DNA of 64,000 nt from Pseudarthrobacter sulfonivorans (lineage in GTDB: Bacteria > Actinomycetota > Actinomycetes > Actinomycetales > Micrococcaceae). The stretch covers positions 310,001-374,000 of the forward strand of contig NZ_JACXBW010000003.1 in NCBI RefSeq assembly GCF_014712225.1. Direction: 5' to 3'. This document shows, one piece after another, positions 1-7,414 of the stretch. A program made the translations under genes and the position numbers. The notes below the pieces were generated by a model. The model was given only the letters and a program-made list of their open reading frames with translations, had not been told where the DNA came from and did not search any database. Within the stretch, counting starts at the first letter, position 1. Every line of letters starts with the position of its first letter.

Positions 1-893
1 TGGCACGGGCACAGCAGGTGGTGCGTCTGCTGCTCGTAAAGGGCAACAGGGCAACCGACGTGGGTGCAGATCTTGGAGTAGGCAACGATGCCGTTGTAGC
101 TCCAGTCCTCGCGTCCCGCTGAGGGCTTCAGGGACGCAGGATCGAGGCGCATGAGGAGCACAACAGCCTTGGCCTTTTCGTTGAGCTTGCCCTCGTGCAG
201 TTCGTTCAGGCCTTCCGGAATGACGTGGAACGCCGAGCCCAGGGTGACGTCGGAGGCCTTGATGGGCGTACCGTCAGGGTCCCGGGTGAGGCGCTTGAGC
301 TTGCCTTCCAGGGGAGCCCACATGGTGTGCGCCAGCTTGTTGTCCGGGCGGGGGCCAAGGTCACCAAAAACCGCGATGGCGGGCAAAGGTGCCAGGGCAA
401 CGGCGCCGAGCAGGGTGTTGCGGATGAGCGGGCGACGCTTGATGCCGGTCTCCTCCACGATGTCGTCCACGATGCGCACCGCGGCGAGGCGGTCCTCTTC
501 GGTGCGGATCGCGTGGCGCTCCTCGGAGACTTCGTGGTCAGGCATCAGGGCCTTGGCCCAATGCACGATGCCAGTGCCGATGCCGAGCATGGCAAAGGCG
601 GTGCCAAGGCCCAGGAGGGCGTTCTGCAGGCGGATCGTGGCAATGTTTGCCCCTGACCCCGCGCCCAAATCAATGGCGAAGTACGCCACCAGGAAGATCA
701 GGGTGCCAACAACGGAGGCGCCGAAGAGTACTGCGACCTGCCGTTCTGCCCGTTTTGCGGCCTTCGGGTCCGTGTCAGCCAGGCGCAAACGATGCGGGGG
801 AAGTCCAGGATCCTGGAATTTCTCCACCTCATTCTGACCAGCCGTAGCTACGGTGCCCGAGTGGTTCGGACTGCCGTCACTATGGTTGCCCAT
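1..893 (-). CDS. qcrA: Rieske iron-sulfur subunit of the cytochrome bc1 (bcc) complex, QcrA, C-terminus cut by window edge
   Basis: Electron-transfer subunit of the actinobacterial bcc menaquinol:cytochrome c reductase, membrane-bound. The reverse strand reads from ATG at 893 through a charged N-terminus, a hydrophobic segment (VLFGASVVGTLIFLVAYFAI) and further hydrophobic stretches, matching the multi-helix N-terminus of actinobacterial QcrA. Near the window edge it reads CTHVGCPV and then LLCPC, the two cysteine motifs of the Rieske [2Fe-2S] cluster. About 297 codons are present and the C-terminus lies outside the window. It follows qcrC in the same direction, as in the ctaE-qcrCAB operon, so qcrB should lie just beyond the left edge. 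Identity is secure; the exact start is slightly less so. Confidence 0.93.
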   Translation of the reverse strand, partial: MGNHSDGSPNHSGTVATAGQNEVEKFQDPGLPPHRLRLADTDPKAAKRAERQVAVLFGASVVGTLIFLVAYFAIDLGAGSGANIATIRLQNALLGLGTAFAMLGIGTGIVHWAKALMPDHEVSEERHAIRTEEDRLAAVRIVDDIVEETGIKRRPLIRNTLLGAVALAPLPAIAVFGDLGPRPDNKLAHTMWAPLEGKLKRLTRDPDGTPIKASDVTLGSAFHVIPEGLNELHEGKLNEKAKAVVLLMRLDPASLKPSAGREDWSYNGIVAYSKICTHVGCPVALYEQQTHHLLCPC

Positions 894-990
894 AATTCGC
901 CTCATCCTTCTCTCGTCCCGGCGTCTGCCGGGTTAGTTTTCAATGTCAAACTGCTGACTGGGCAGCAGAAGTTTTGGGGATCCCGGCGTC

Positions 991-1779
991 CTAGGACGTT
1001 CGGGATGTCAGCCAGATCGTAAAGGCGATGATGACGCCGAGTCCTGCGATCCAGACGAAGAGGCCTTCGGCGACCGGGCCGAGGGAGCCCAGGTCCGCGC
1101 CGCCGGGGGAGCCGTTGGATTCGATCTGCTTGAGGAAGGTGATGATGTCGCGCTTGCCTTCGGGCGTCACGTTCGCGTCGTTGAAGACGGGCATGTTTTG
1201 CGGGCCGGAGACCATCGCTTCGTAGATGTGCTTTCCGGAAACGTCGGCCAGGGCCGGGGCGAACTTGCCACGGGTCAGGGCGCCGCCGGCAGCAGCAGCG
1301 TTGTGGCACATGGCGCAGTTCACGCGGAAGAGTTCGCCACCTTCGGCAGCGTTACCCTTTTCGTCCAACAGGTGTTCTTCAGGAATTGCCGGGCCTGCAC
1401 CCAGGGAAGCAACATAACCTGAAAGCTGATGGGTCTGGGTTTCGTTGAACTGGGCAGGCTTCTTGTAGGCCTGGGGTCCGTTCATCTGCATCGGCATGCG
1501 GCCGGTACCGACCTGGAAATCGACAGCTGCTGCTCCGACTCCTACCAGCGCGGGGCCGGCCTGGGTGCCGCTGGCGCCCATGCCGTGGCATGTCGCGCAG
1601 TTGGCTTCGAAGAGCTTTTGGCCCTCGGCGGTGTCACTTGCGCTGTAGCTGGTGGTGGAAGCCTTCGCCTCGTTGACGGTGGTGGCAACGGCGTAGAGCC
1701 CCCCAGTGACGAGTAGTCCCATCAGTAGCAGCGCTATTACTGCGAGTGGGTGACGCCGCTTTTGCGAGAGAGCCTTCAC
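991..1779 (-). CDS. qcrC: Di-haem cytochrome c subunit of the bcc complex, QcrC
   Basis: Membrane-anchored di-haem cytochrome c that passes electrons from the bc1 complex directly to aa3 oxidase in actinobacteria lacking soluble cytochrome c. The 262-residue product has an N-terminal membrane segment (about residues 11-33), two haem c motifs (CATCH at 61-65, CAMCH at 155-159) and a C-terminal membrane helix (about 232-256), the normal QcrC plan. GTG start at 1779 with AAAGGA about 8 nt upstream. It sits 87 nt after ctaE and is followed by qcrA, consistent with one operon. Confidence 0.96.
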   Translation of the reverse strand: MKALSQKRRHPLAVIALLLMGLLVTGGLYAVATTVNEAKASTTSYSASDTAEGQKLFEANCATCHGMGASGTQAGPALVGVGAAAVDFQVGTGRMPMQMNGPQAYKKPAQFNETQTHQLSGYVASLGAGPAIPEEHLLDEKGNAAEGGELFRVNCAMCHNAAAAGGALTRGKFAPALADVSGKHIYEAMVSGPQNMPVFNDANVTPEGKRDIITFLKQIESNGSPGGADLGSLGPVAEGLFVWIAGLGVIIAFTIWLTSRTS

Positions 1780-1866
1780 GTGGTGGTTCCTTTATTCGAT
1801 CCTGCGCCGGCTCCGTGAGCCGCTTCTTGAAATTCTGCCTCTTGTAGAAAAGGAATCAAAGCTTGA

Positions 1867-2505
1867 CTACTTCAGTACGTAGATGACCAGGAAGAGTCCG
1901 ATCCAGACAACATCCACAAAGTGCCAGTAGTAGGACGTGACAATTGCGGAGGTCGCCTCGAAGTGGCCAAACTTCTTCGCCGCGAACGAGCGTCCGATGA
2001 TGAAGAGGAAGGCTATTAGGCCGCCGATGACGTGCAGGCCGTGGAAGCCGGTGGTGATGTAGAAAGCCGAACCATAGGCGTTGGATGAGAGCGAGACGTG
2101 CTCTGACACAAGCATGGCGTATTCGGTGCTCTGGCCTGCGACGAAGATTGCGCCCATGATGAAGGTCAGGGTGAACCATTCGTTCATGCCCCAGCGGGCG
2201 AACTGGAAGGGTCCGCCCGTTTTGCGGGGCTGCAGCCGTTCGGCGGCGAAGACGCCCATCTGGCAAGTAAAGGAACTGGCCACGAGGACGATGGTGTTAA
2301 CGAGCGCAAAGGGGAAGTTGAGCTTGGCTGTCTCTTCGGCCCACATCTGTCCGCTTGTGGAGCGCAGTGTGAAGTACATGGCAAAGAGACCGGCGAAGAA
2401 CATCAACTCGCTGGACAGCCAAACAACGGTTCCTACCGAAACCATGTTGGGGCGGTTCAGCGTCGGGTGCGCCGGGGTACTGGGGGCATGGGTCGCAGAT
2501 GTCAC
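1867..2505 (-). CDS. ctaE: Cytochrome c oxidase subunit III, CtaE
   Basis: Subunit III of the aa3-type cytochrome c oxidase, an integral membrane protein. The 212-aa product starts with a short polar N-terminus ([16 protein letters not shown]), followed by about five hydrophobic helices and the family-typical [10 protein letters not shown] and [11 protein letters not shown] segments. The GTG at 2505 is chosen because it gives the usual N-terminus and lies 7 nt after a good -10 box; an upstream in-frame extension to 2646 has no support. First gene of the ctaE-qcrC-qcrA operon, divergent from trpD. Confidence 0.95.
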   Translation of the reverse strand: MTSATHAPSTPAHPTLNRPNMVSVGTVVWLSSELMFFAGLFAMYFTLRSTSGQMWAEETAKLNFPFALVNTIVLVASSFTCQMGVFAAERLQPRKTGGPFQFARWGMNEWFTLTFIMGAIFVAGQSTEYAMLVSEHVSLSSNAYGSAFYITTGFHGLHVIGGLIAFLFIIGRSFAAKKFGHFEATSAIVTSYYWHFVDVVWIGLFLVIYVLK

Positions 2506-2541
2506 ATAGACATTATGTCTATAAAAGTCCGTACTTCCCAA
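2505..2541 (-). promoter_or_regulatory. ctaE promoter, probably giving a leaderless mRNA
   Basis: On the reverse strand a TTGGGA (-35, 2536-2541), an 18-nt spacer and CATAAT (-10, 2512-2517) place the expected transcription start on the G of the ctaE GTG at 2505. No Shine-Dalgarno sequence precedes the gene. Leaderless messages are common in actinobacteria; the assignment is inferred from spacing. Confidence 0.5.
2506..2522. promoter_or_regulatory. 17-bp perfect palindrome overlapping the ctaE -10 box (possible operator)
   Basis: ATAGACAT, one central T, then ATGTCTAT: two perfect 8-bp arms directly abutting the ctaE start codon and covering its -10 element. A protein bound here would block transcription. 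The regulator is unknown. Confidence 0.4.
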
Positions 2542-2616
2542 CGCGAACCGCCTTTTCGGGGGACTTTTTCTACAAAGACGCGAAATTGCCCGGAAAAGTT
2601 CCCGGCGGTGTTCACA

Positions 2617-2652
2617 TTGGTCAGGGCTGGGGCCGCTCGATAGCATCAGGAG
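2617..2652 (+). promoter_or_regulatory. trpD promoter, possibly leaderless
   Basis: TTGGTC (2617-2622), 18-nt spacer, TAGCAT (2641-2646), then six nucleotides before the GTG at 2653. The AGGAGG at 2648-2653 runs into the start codon and is too close to act as a normal ribosome-binding site, which favours a leaderless transcript. Confidence 0.4.
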
Positions 2653-3711
2653 GTGACTTCTCAGGCAACCGCACCGGCGGGCAGCAACACCTGGCCCCGG
2701 CTCATCTCAGCGCTCATCACCGGCACCGATCTCACGGCGGATAACACCGCGTGGGCCATGGACAGGATTATGTCCGGCGAGGCAACGCCGTCCCAGATTG
2801 CAGGATTCCTTGTTGCCCTCAGTGCCAAGGGTGAAACCGTTGATGAAATTTCGGGCCTGGTGGAGGCGATGCTGCGCCATGCCACGCCCATCAGCATCCC
2901 CGGTGAGAAGCTGGACATTGTGGGCACCGGCGGCGACCAGCTCAACACCGTCAACATCTCCACCATGGCTGCCCTGGTGGCAGCCGGCGCGGGGGCCAAG
3001 GTGGTAAAGCACGGCAACCGTGCGGCGTCGTCGTCCTCCGGTTCCGCCGACGTCCTGGAGGCGCTGGGCGTCCGGCTCGACCTCCCGGTGGAGCACGTGG
3101 CACGCAATGCGGGGGAGGCCGGCATAACGTTCTGCTTCGCGCAGGTCTTCCACCCTTCGTTCCGCCACACCGCAGTACCGCGGAGGGAACTGGCAATTCC
3201 TACTGCTTTCAATTTTCTGGGACCGCTGACCAATCCTGCCCAGGTGCAGGCTTCAGCCGTGGGCGTTGCCAATGCGAGGATGGCTCCGCTCGTTGCCGGA
3301 GTGCTGGCCCGGCGGGGGAGCCGTGGCCTTGTTTTCCGGGGCGACGACGGGCTGGACGAACTGACCACAACGGGGCCCTCCACAGTCTGGGAGATCCGTG
3401 ACGGCGCCGTAGCGGAGTTGACTTTTTCGCCCGCCGATCTTGGCATCCGTCCGGCGACTGTGGAAGAACTCCGCGGCGGGGACGCCAAAGCGAACGCCGC
3501 CGTCGTGCGTGATGTCCTGGCCGGCAAGGCCGGAGCGGCCCGCGACGCCGTGTTGGTCAATGCGGCGGCCGGCCTGGTGGCATTTGATGCCACGGCGGAT
3601 GGTCCGTTCCTGGACCGCATGCGTTCAGCGTTGGGCCGTGCCGCAGAATCAATCGACTCGGGTGCCGCCGCCACTGTCCTGGACAAGTGGGTCGCGCTCA
3701 CCCGGCCTTAG
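2653..3711 (+). CDS. trpD: Anthranilate phosphoribosyltransferase, TrpD
   Basis: Transfers the phosphoribosyl group of PRPP to anthranilate in tryptophan synthesis; cytosolic. The 352-aa protein shows the family signatures in order: helical N-terminal domain, [14 protein letters not shown] (PRPP-binding loop, about residues 96-109), [21 protein letters not shown] and [11 protein letters not shown]. Length is normal for the family. It stands alone here, away from other trp genes, as is usual in Arthrobacter relatives. A strong hairpin follows. Confidence 0.96.
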   Translation: MTSQATAPAGSNTWPRLISALITGTDLTADNTAWAMDRIMSGEATPSQIAGFLVALSAKGETVDEISGLVEAMLRHATPISIPGEKLDIVGTGGDQLNTVNISTMAALVAAGAGAKVVKHGNRAASSSSGSADVLEALGVRLDLPVEHVARNAGEAGITFCFAQVFHPSFRHTAVPRRELAIPTAFNFLGPLTNPAQVQASAVGVANARMAPLVAGVLARRGSRGLVFRGDDGLDELTTTGPSTVWEIRDGAVAELTFSPADLGIRPATVEELRGGDAKANAAVVRDVLAGKAGAARDAVLVNAAAGLVAFDATADGPFLDRMRSALGRAAESIDSGAAATVLDKWVALTRP

Positions 3712-3724
3712 CGGCTCCATAACC

Positions 3725-3766
3725 AAGAATGGCGGGCCCGGCACATCAGCCGGGCCCGCCATTCTT
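3725..3766. terminator. Bidirectional terminator hairpin between trpD and the Lrp-type gene
   Basis: Perfect 18-bp arms (AAGAATGGCGGGCCCGGC and its complement) around a 6-nt loop, lying between two convergent genes. AT pairs at the base give U-rich ends in both directions. Confidence 0.85.
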
Positions 3767-3780
3767 CGTTCAGCGGCGTG

Positions 3781-4062
3781 CTACTGCTCGAAACCCAGCG
3801 CAAAGGCAGCGTCGAGGTCGTGCTGGGAGTAAGCGCGGAAGGCGATGTGGGTGGAGGTGTGCACCACGGCCGGCACCTTCGAGAGTTTGTCGGCAATGAC
3901 ATCGGCAAGATCCTCGTGGCGTGCCACGCGGGCGACGGCGATCAGATCCCACTCTCCCGTTACGGAGTAGACCTCGCTGATTCCCTGGATCGCGGAAATC
4001 TCCTCGGCGGTTTCCGGGATGCGTGCGGCGTCGGTCTTGATCAGAACGAATGCGGTGATCAC
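3781..4062 (-). CDS. Stand-alone Lrp/AsnC ligand-binding (RAM) domain protein
   Basis: The 93-aa protein matches only the C-terminal ligand-binding domain of Lrp/AsnC regulators: MITAFVLIKTD at the start, then SVTGEWDLIAVARV, and a final strand (AFRAYSQHDLDAAFALG). There is no helix-turn-helix, so it cannot bind DNA by itself in the usual way. Such stand-alone domains bind small molecules, often amino acids, or associate with full-length Lrp proteins. Convergent with trpD, whose product is in amino-acid metabolism; a functional link is only suggestive. Confidence 0.85.
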   Translation of the reverse strand: MITAFVLIKTDAARIPETAEEISAIQGISEVYSVTGEWDLIAVARVARHEDLADVIADKLSKVPAVVHTSTHIAFRAYSQHDLDAAFALGFEQ

Positions 4063-4182
4063 TGGTTCAATCCTTCCGGATCTGTAGGCCGTAGCGGTGC
4101 CCCGGCAAATCTCTGTGGTCCTGCCAGCCTATTACATGGCCGAACTGTCGGGGGCTGGCGGCGGCGCGTGCCGTGTGCGGCG

Positions 4183-4581
4183 TCAGGACTTCCGCAGCCT
4201 GCGCACGAGCGCCAGGAGCGCACGGTAGCCCACCAGGAACAGCCCCAGGCTGAGGAGCGCCACAACGACGAATGCGAACACCACTGTTTGGCCCGTTACT
4301 GCCCGCAGGACCATGCCGCCCGCAACCGCTCCCAGCCAGATTGCCACGCCCGTGGGAAGTGACAGGGGACGCCGCCAGGCCCTGACCGCGACCCAGGCGA
4401 GGGCGGCGCCGGCGAGGAATGGCCAGGCGGTGAGGAAGACCCCGATGACGACGTCAGTCCGTTGATGTGCGTCCCTCCCGATTGCGGCGAAAACGAGGAT
4501 CAGGATGGCATCGGCCAGCGCGGCGGCCGCTATGGCGGCCGTGCTGCCGCGGACTGATTGCTGTCGGGTGGGGGAACTCAT
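4183..4581 (-). CDS. DUF3054-type integral membrane protein
   Basis: 132 residues with four hydrophobic helices. Features typical of the DUF3054 family are an AxxADxxLILVFAAIGRxxH motif in helix 1, FLTAWPFLAG in helix 2, and the WRRPLSLPTGVAIW loop leading to helix 3. Function is unknown. The ATG at 4581 (MSSPTRQQS) is preferred to the in-frame extension to 4686, which adds a proline- and glycine-rich stretch unlike the family. Confidence 0.75.
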   Translation of the reverse strand: MSSPTRQQSVRGSTAAIAAAALADAILILVFAAIGRDAHQRTDVVIGVFLTAWPFLAGAALAWVAVRAWRRPLSLPTGVAIWLGAVAGGMVLRAVTGQTVVFAFVVVALLSLGLFLVGYRALLALVRRLRKS

Positions 4582-4619
4582 AGCTTCGAGCCTAGCGCGG
4601 GTGGCCGCCCGCACGGGCT

Positions 4620-4835
4620 CTACTGCACCCGGCGTACCAGCCAGTTTGCCTCCCACCGGACATGGTGCTCTTCCCCCGTGTCCCATTCAACCAACACATG
4701 CGTGACCGTATAGGCGATGGCATTTCCGATCATGGAACGCACTCTGACGGGAGCAGGCCTGAGCATGATCACAGGCCTGCCCGGGGCGTCGTTGAGTGCT
4801 TGTTCCCGGGATTGGGGGATGAGGGTTTGCAGCAT
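4620..4835 (-). CDS. Small hypothetical protein (71 aa)
   Basis: No family recognised. The product is soluble, with VMLRPAPVRVRSMIGNAI, a hydrophobic strand (AYTVTHVLVEW) and a charged segment (DTGEEHHVRWEANWLVRRVQ), which reads like a small beta-rich fold. It lies 38 nt upstream of the DUF3054 gene in the same direction and may be co-transcribed. Codon pattern is GC-rich at third positions, supporting real coding. Confidence 0.5.
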   Translation of the reverse strand: MLQTLIPQSREQALNDAPGRPVIMLRPAPVRVRSMIGNAIAYTVTHVLVEWDTGEEHHVRWEANWLVRRVQ

Positions 4836-5168
4836 ATGACGTCCTTAGAGCCAGGAACTGAACAATGCCGCTGTCTCCATCTGGCGGAAAGATCGGCACT
4901 GATCTGCCCAGTGATGCGTGGGAAGCAGACAACCCAGCGTGCCGCCATGCAACGACACTAAGGTCCCGGCGTCGTCCAGGCATCCGTAGGATGTACCCGA
5001 TTTTTTCGGGGCGGGCTACTTGTTGCCGCAACCGTTTCCAGACGTTCGACGGCGGGGCGCCGGGGAGGTCGCGAAGGCGGCTTTTCTTTCGCACGCAGGG
5101 GCGTCTGGCCGCACCTAAACGGTCGCAATAGGATTATTTGATTCCGTTCCAGACGAGGAGTGGTTTTG
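4836..5168. other. Intergenic stretch without a recognisable gene
   Basis: I see no convincing coding sequence on either strand. It should hold the start regions of the 71-aa gene (leftward) and of the aminotransferase-like gene (rightward, GAGGAG at 5155-5160). Content is GC-rich with no strong hairpin. Confidence 0.5.
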
Positions 5169-6288
5169 ATGGAAGCGGCTGAAATCCGCCGGCTTTTCCC
5201 CGGACTCCGGGACACTATCTATTTCAATACTGCAAGCGTGAACGTCGGCTCCGCGCCGGCGCGTGAAGCCTATGAACGGGCAGTCGAACTTTGGGCCTCG
5301 GGCCGGTTCGACTGGACCGAGGCGGAACGGGCGGGGGAGGACGCCCGGGCCTCCTTCGCAGCGATAATCGGCGCTGCCGCGGGGGAGATCGCCATCGTTC
5401 CGGCCGTGAGCACGGCTGCCGGGATAGTGGCCGCCAATCTGCCAACGGCGAAGCATGGCGAGAACGTGGTGGTCGCCGCGAACGAATTCACATCGAACTA
5501 CTACCCGTGGCTCATGCTTCGGGAGCGTGGCTACGAAGTGCGCACGGTGGCGCCCGGGGGAGACGGAATGTCGGCCGAGGAGTTCAGCCACGCGGCCGAC
5601 GGCGGTACGCGCCTTCTCGCGGTGAGCGCGGTTCATTCGGCAAACGGATATCGCACCGACCTGAAGGCCATCAGCAACGTAGCGGCAAACTCCGGAGCCT
5701 GGCTGTTCGTCGATGCCTGCCAGGCTGCCGGGGCCGTGCCGGTTGGACGTGGTGCGCGACGGAGTCGACTTCCTGGCCTCGGCAAGCCACAAATTCCTGC
5801 TTGGCTCCAGGGGAATGGGCTACCTCTATGTCCGTCGCGACCTGCTGCACCGAATCCAGCCAGTTGGCCCCGGGTGGAAGGCGGCCCGAAAGCCGGCAGA
5901 GAGTTTTTACGGTCCAGCCATGGACCTGTCACCTACTGCCTCGAAGCTCGACACCTCGCAGGCCTGGTTTCCTGCCATGGCCGAGAAGGCTGCACTCAGC
6001 ATCTTCAGCCGGTTCGGCACCGACGCGCTGCTGGAACGCAACTCGCAGCTGACGCTGCGCCTGCAGGACGCGCTCTCGGCGCAAGGCTTATCCTTCCAGC
6101 ACTTCCCTGACCAGAACCGCTCCACCATCGTTTCCGTCCGGGTCGGCGACACCGACACAGTCCTGGCTCGCTTCCACCAGGCCAACGTGCGGGCCGCCGT
6201 TCGTGCCGGAAACATCCGGCTGTCCGTGCATTTCTATAACCTGGAGGAAGAAATCGATCGCGTGGCCGAGCTGATCGGCCGTTCGTGA
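5169..6288 (+). pseudogene. Aminotransferase class V (cysteine desulfurase-like fold), frameshifted
   Basis: A PLP-dependent fold-type I enzyme split over two frames. The first frame runs from ATG 5169 (GAGGAG ends 8 nt upstream) and includes LFPGLRDTIYFNTASV, FVDACQAAGAVP and the expected PLP-phosphate region. Near 5745 the reading moves forward by one base into a second frame giving LDVVRDGVDFLASASHKFLLG, which contains the PLP lysine (SHK), then a normal C-terminal domain ending at 6288. Joined, it is about 372 aa, the usual length for this family. A single extra base near 5740-5750 (around CCGGTTGGAC) explains the break. It may be a true pseudogene or a sequencing error. Substrate cannot be predicted. 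Confidence 0.8.
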
Positions 6289-6597
6289 GTGTGTAACCCT
6301 CAGGGCAGCCGGTGCTTGGAAGATGAGGGATGGGACAAGAAAAGGTTCACTGGCGCCCCTGCGTATCAAACGTCGGCGTATTGGCCGTAATCCTGCAAGG
6401 GCGAGTGCTGGAGGGGCACAGGGTTGTCCCGAAGAGGCTCGCCCTGTACCGATGTGAGTCCGTCCGGCAAGGACTTGGGCGAGACACATCGTCTGCGGTG
6501 AATTGGGTTTTGGTCAGCGATCGTGGTCTCGGTCTTGACTGAGCATAGGCCACGTCATGTGACACCCCTTGGCGCCTGGCGCGCCGCTGCGCCGATC
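6289..6597. other. Non-coding stretch at the left edge of the accessory region
   Basis: Short open frames occur on both strands but none resembles a known protein and their codon use is mixed. I see no terminator hairpin or tRNA-like sequence here. Confidence 0.4.
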
Positions 6598-7004
6598 GGA
6601 GGCGAAATTCCAGAGCCAATGCAGTGGCCCCCCGCAGAATGGCGCGAAGAGCCTACGGACTTGGACGACGAGGACTGCTCCCTGGACCAGCTTCTCACCC
6701 GGGGGATCAGCCACGGCGTTCCATGAGTTCGACTTCGGCGACAGCTGGCTTCACCGTAGGGAGCTGGCATCCCGCCGGCGGGCGGGCGAAGACACGCGGT
6801 CGGCCCGGCTGACCGGCGGCACCCGACGAAGGTTCCGGAGGATTCGCGGATACGAGCACATCATGACGCGCTGGCTGACCCCGGCCGTCCTGACCAGTCG
6901 AATACCCGGAATGGGCGCAGCGGTGACAGGCTCAGACGAGCCGTTCGATCCGGGTTTCTTGACATTGCCGCCGTGAACCGGACGCTCGCCAGCCGCGGAA
7001 TCTG
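6598..7004 (+). pseudogene. Degenerate pRiA4b ORF-3-like protein
   Basis: Pieces of a plasmid pRiA4b ORF-3-like domain are spread over three frames: an N-terminal part (PPAEWREEPTDLDDEDCSL), then HEFDFGDSWLHRRELASRR, then GYEHIM, then VTGSDEPFDP, and finally FLDIAAVNRTLASRGI with a stop at 7004. The YDFGDxWxH and TGSDEPFDP segments are typical of the family, which is common in mobile and accessory DNA and has no settled function. At least four frame changes make this clear decay rather than a single read error. Confidence 0.65.
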
Positions 7005-7012
7005 AAACTTCT

Positions 7013-7048
7013 GAGGCTCTAGCACGAGGCTCCGAGGCTCCGAGGCTC
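7013..7048. repeat. Short tandem GAGGCTC(C) repeat
   Basis: GAGGCTC occurs at 7013, 7026, 7034 and 7042; the last three form an 8-bp tandem array. It follows the decayed pRiA4b-like gene. Confidence 0.6.
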
Positions 7049-7054
7049 AAACCA

Positions 7055-7081
7055 AATTGTCCAGAAACTGTCTGGACAATT
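7055..7081. promoter_or_regulatory. 27-bp inverted repeat, operator- or recombination-site-like
   Basis: AATTGTCCAGA, a 5-nt centre, then TCTGGACAATT: perfect 11-bp arms. No T-run follows on either side, so it is not an ordinary terminator. It could be an operator for a dimeric regulator or a recombinase core site. Confidence 0.35.
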
Positions 7082-7414
7082 GCTTGGTGAGCTACTCAAG
7101 CAACTTTATGGCTCGTTGGCCCAGCAGCATCCAAACAAGGCACGGTGGGATTCACAGGGCAGCGCTTCGCGCACTGGTTCGCGACCTGACAAGCTTCAAA
7201 ATAGGCGCTGCATTTCAGGGCTTCTGTCAGGTTTGCATCCAAGACTGTTCACAAAGACAGTCCAGGAATCGACTCTCGGACCCTATTCTGACGACGTTTG
7301 TAGGGCTGCCGGACGTCAGTTTGGGGTGTGCGTCAACTTGGTAGTGGTCGAGGTGCCGATCTCGCTAGGGATCCCTGAGGATACTGAAGCGGCCAGCCTA
7401 GGCCTGGTGAATCG
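7082..7414. other. Non-coding stretch downstream of the CHAT operon
   Basis: Two overlapping rightward open frames exist (from 7057 and 7080) but neither translation resembles a protein family or shows biased third positions. No strong terminator follows the CHAT gene stop at 7415. Confidence 0.4.

Noticed and set aside
2506..2522. Second dif half-site at the ctaE start
   Set aside because: Only the ten-base XerD-side core is shared; the XerC-side arm is absent and the sequence is better explained as a palindrome over the promoter.
7200..7300. tRNA-like or attachment-site remnant
   Set aside because: A sequence near 7266 vaguely recalls a T-arm, but no acceptor pairing or anticodon arm can be drawn.
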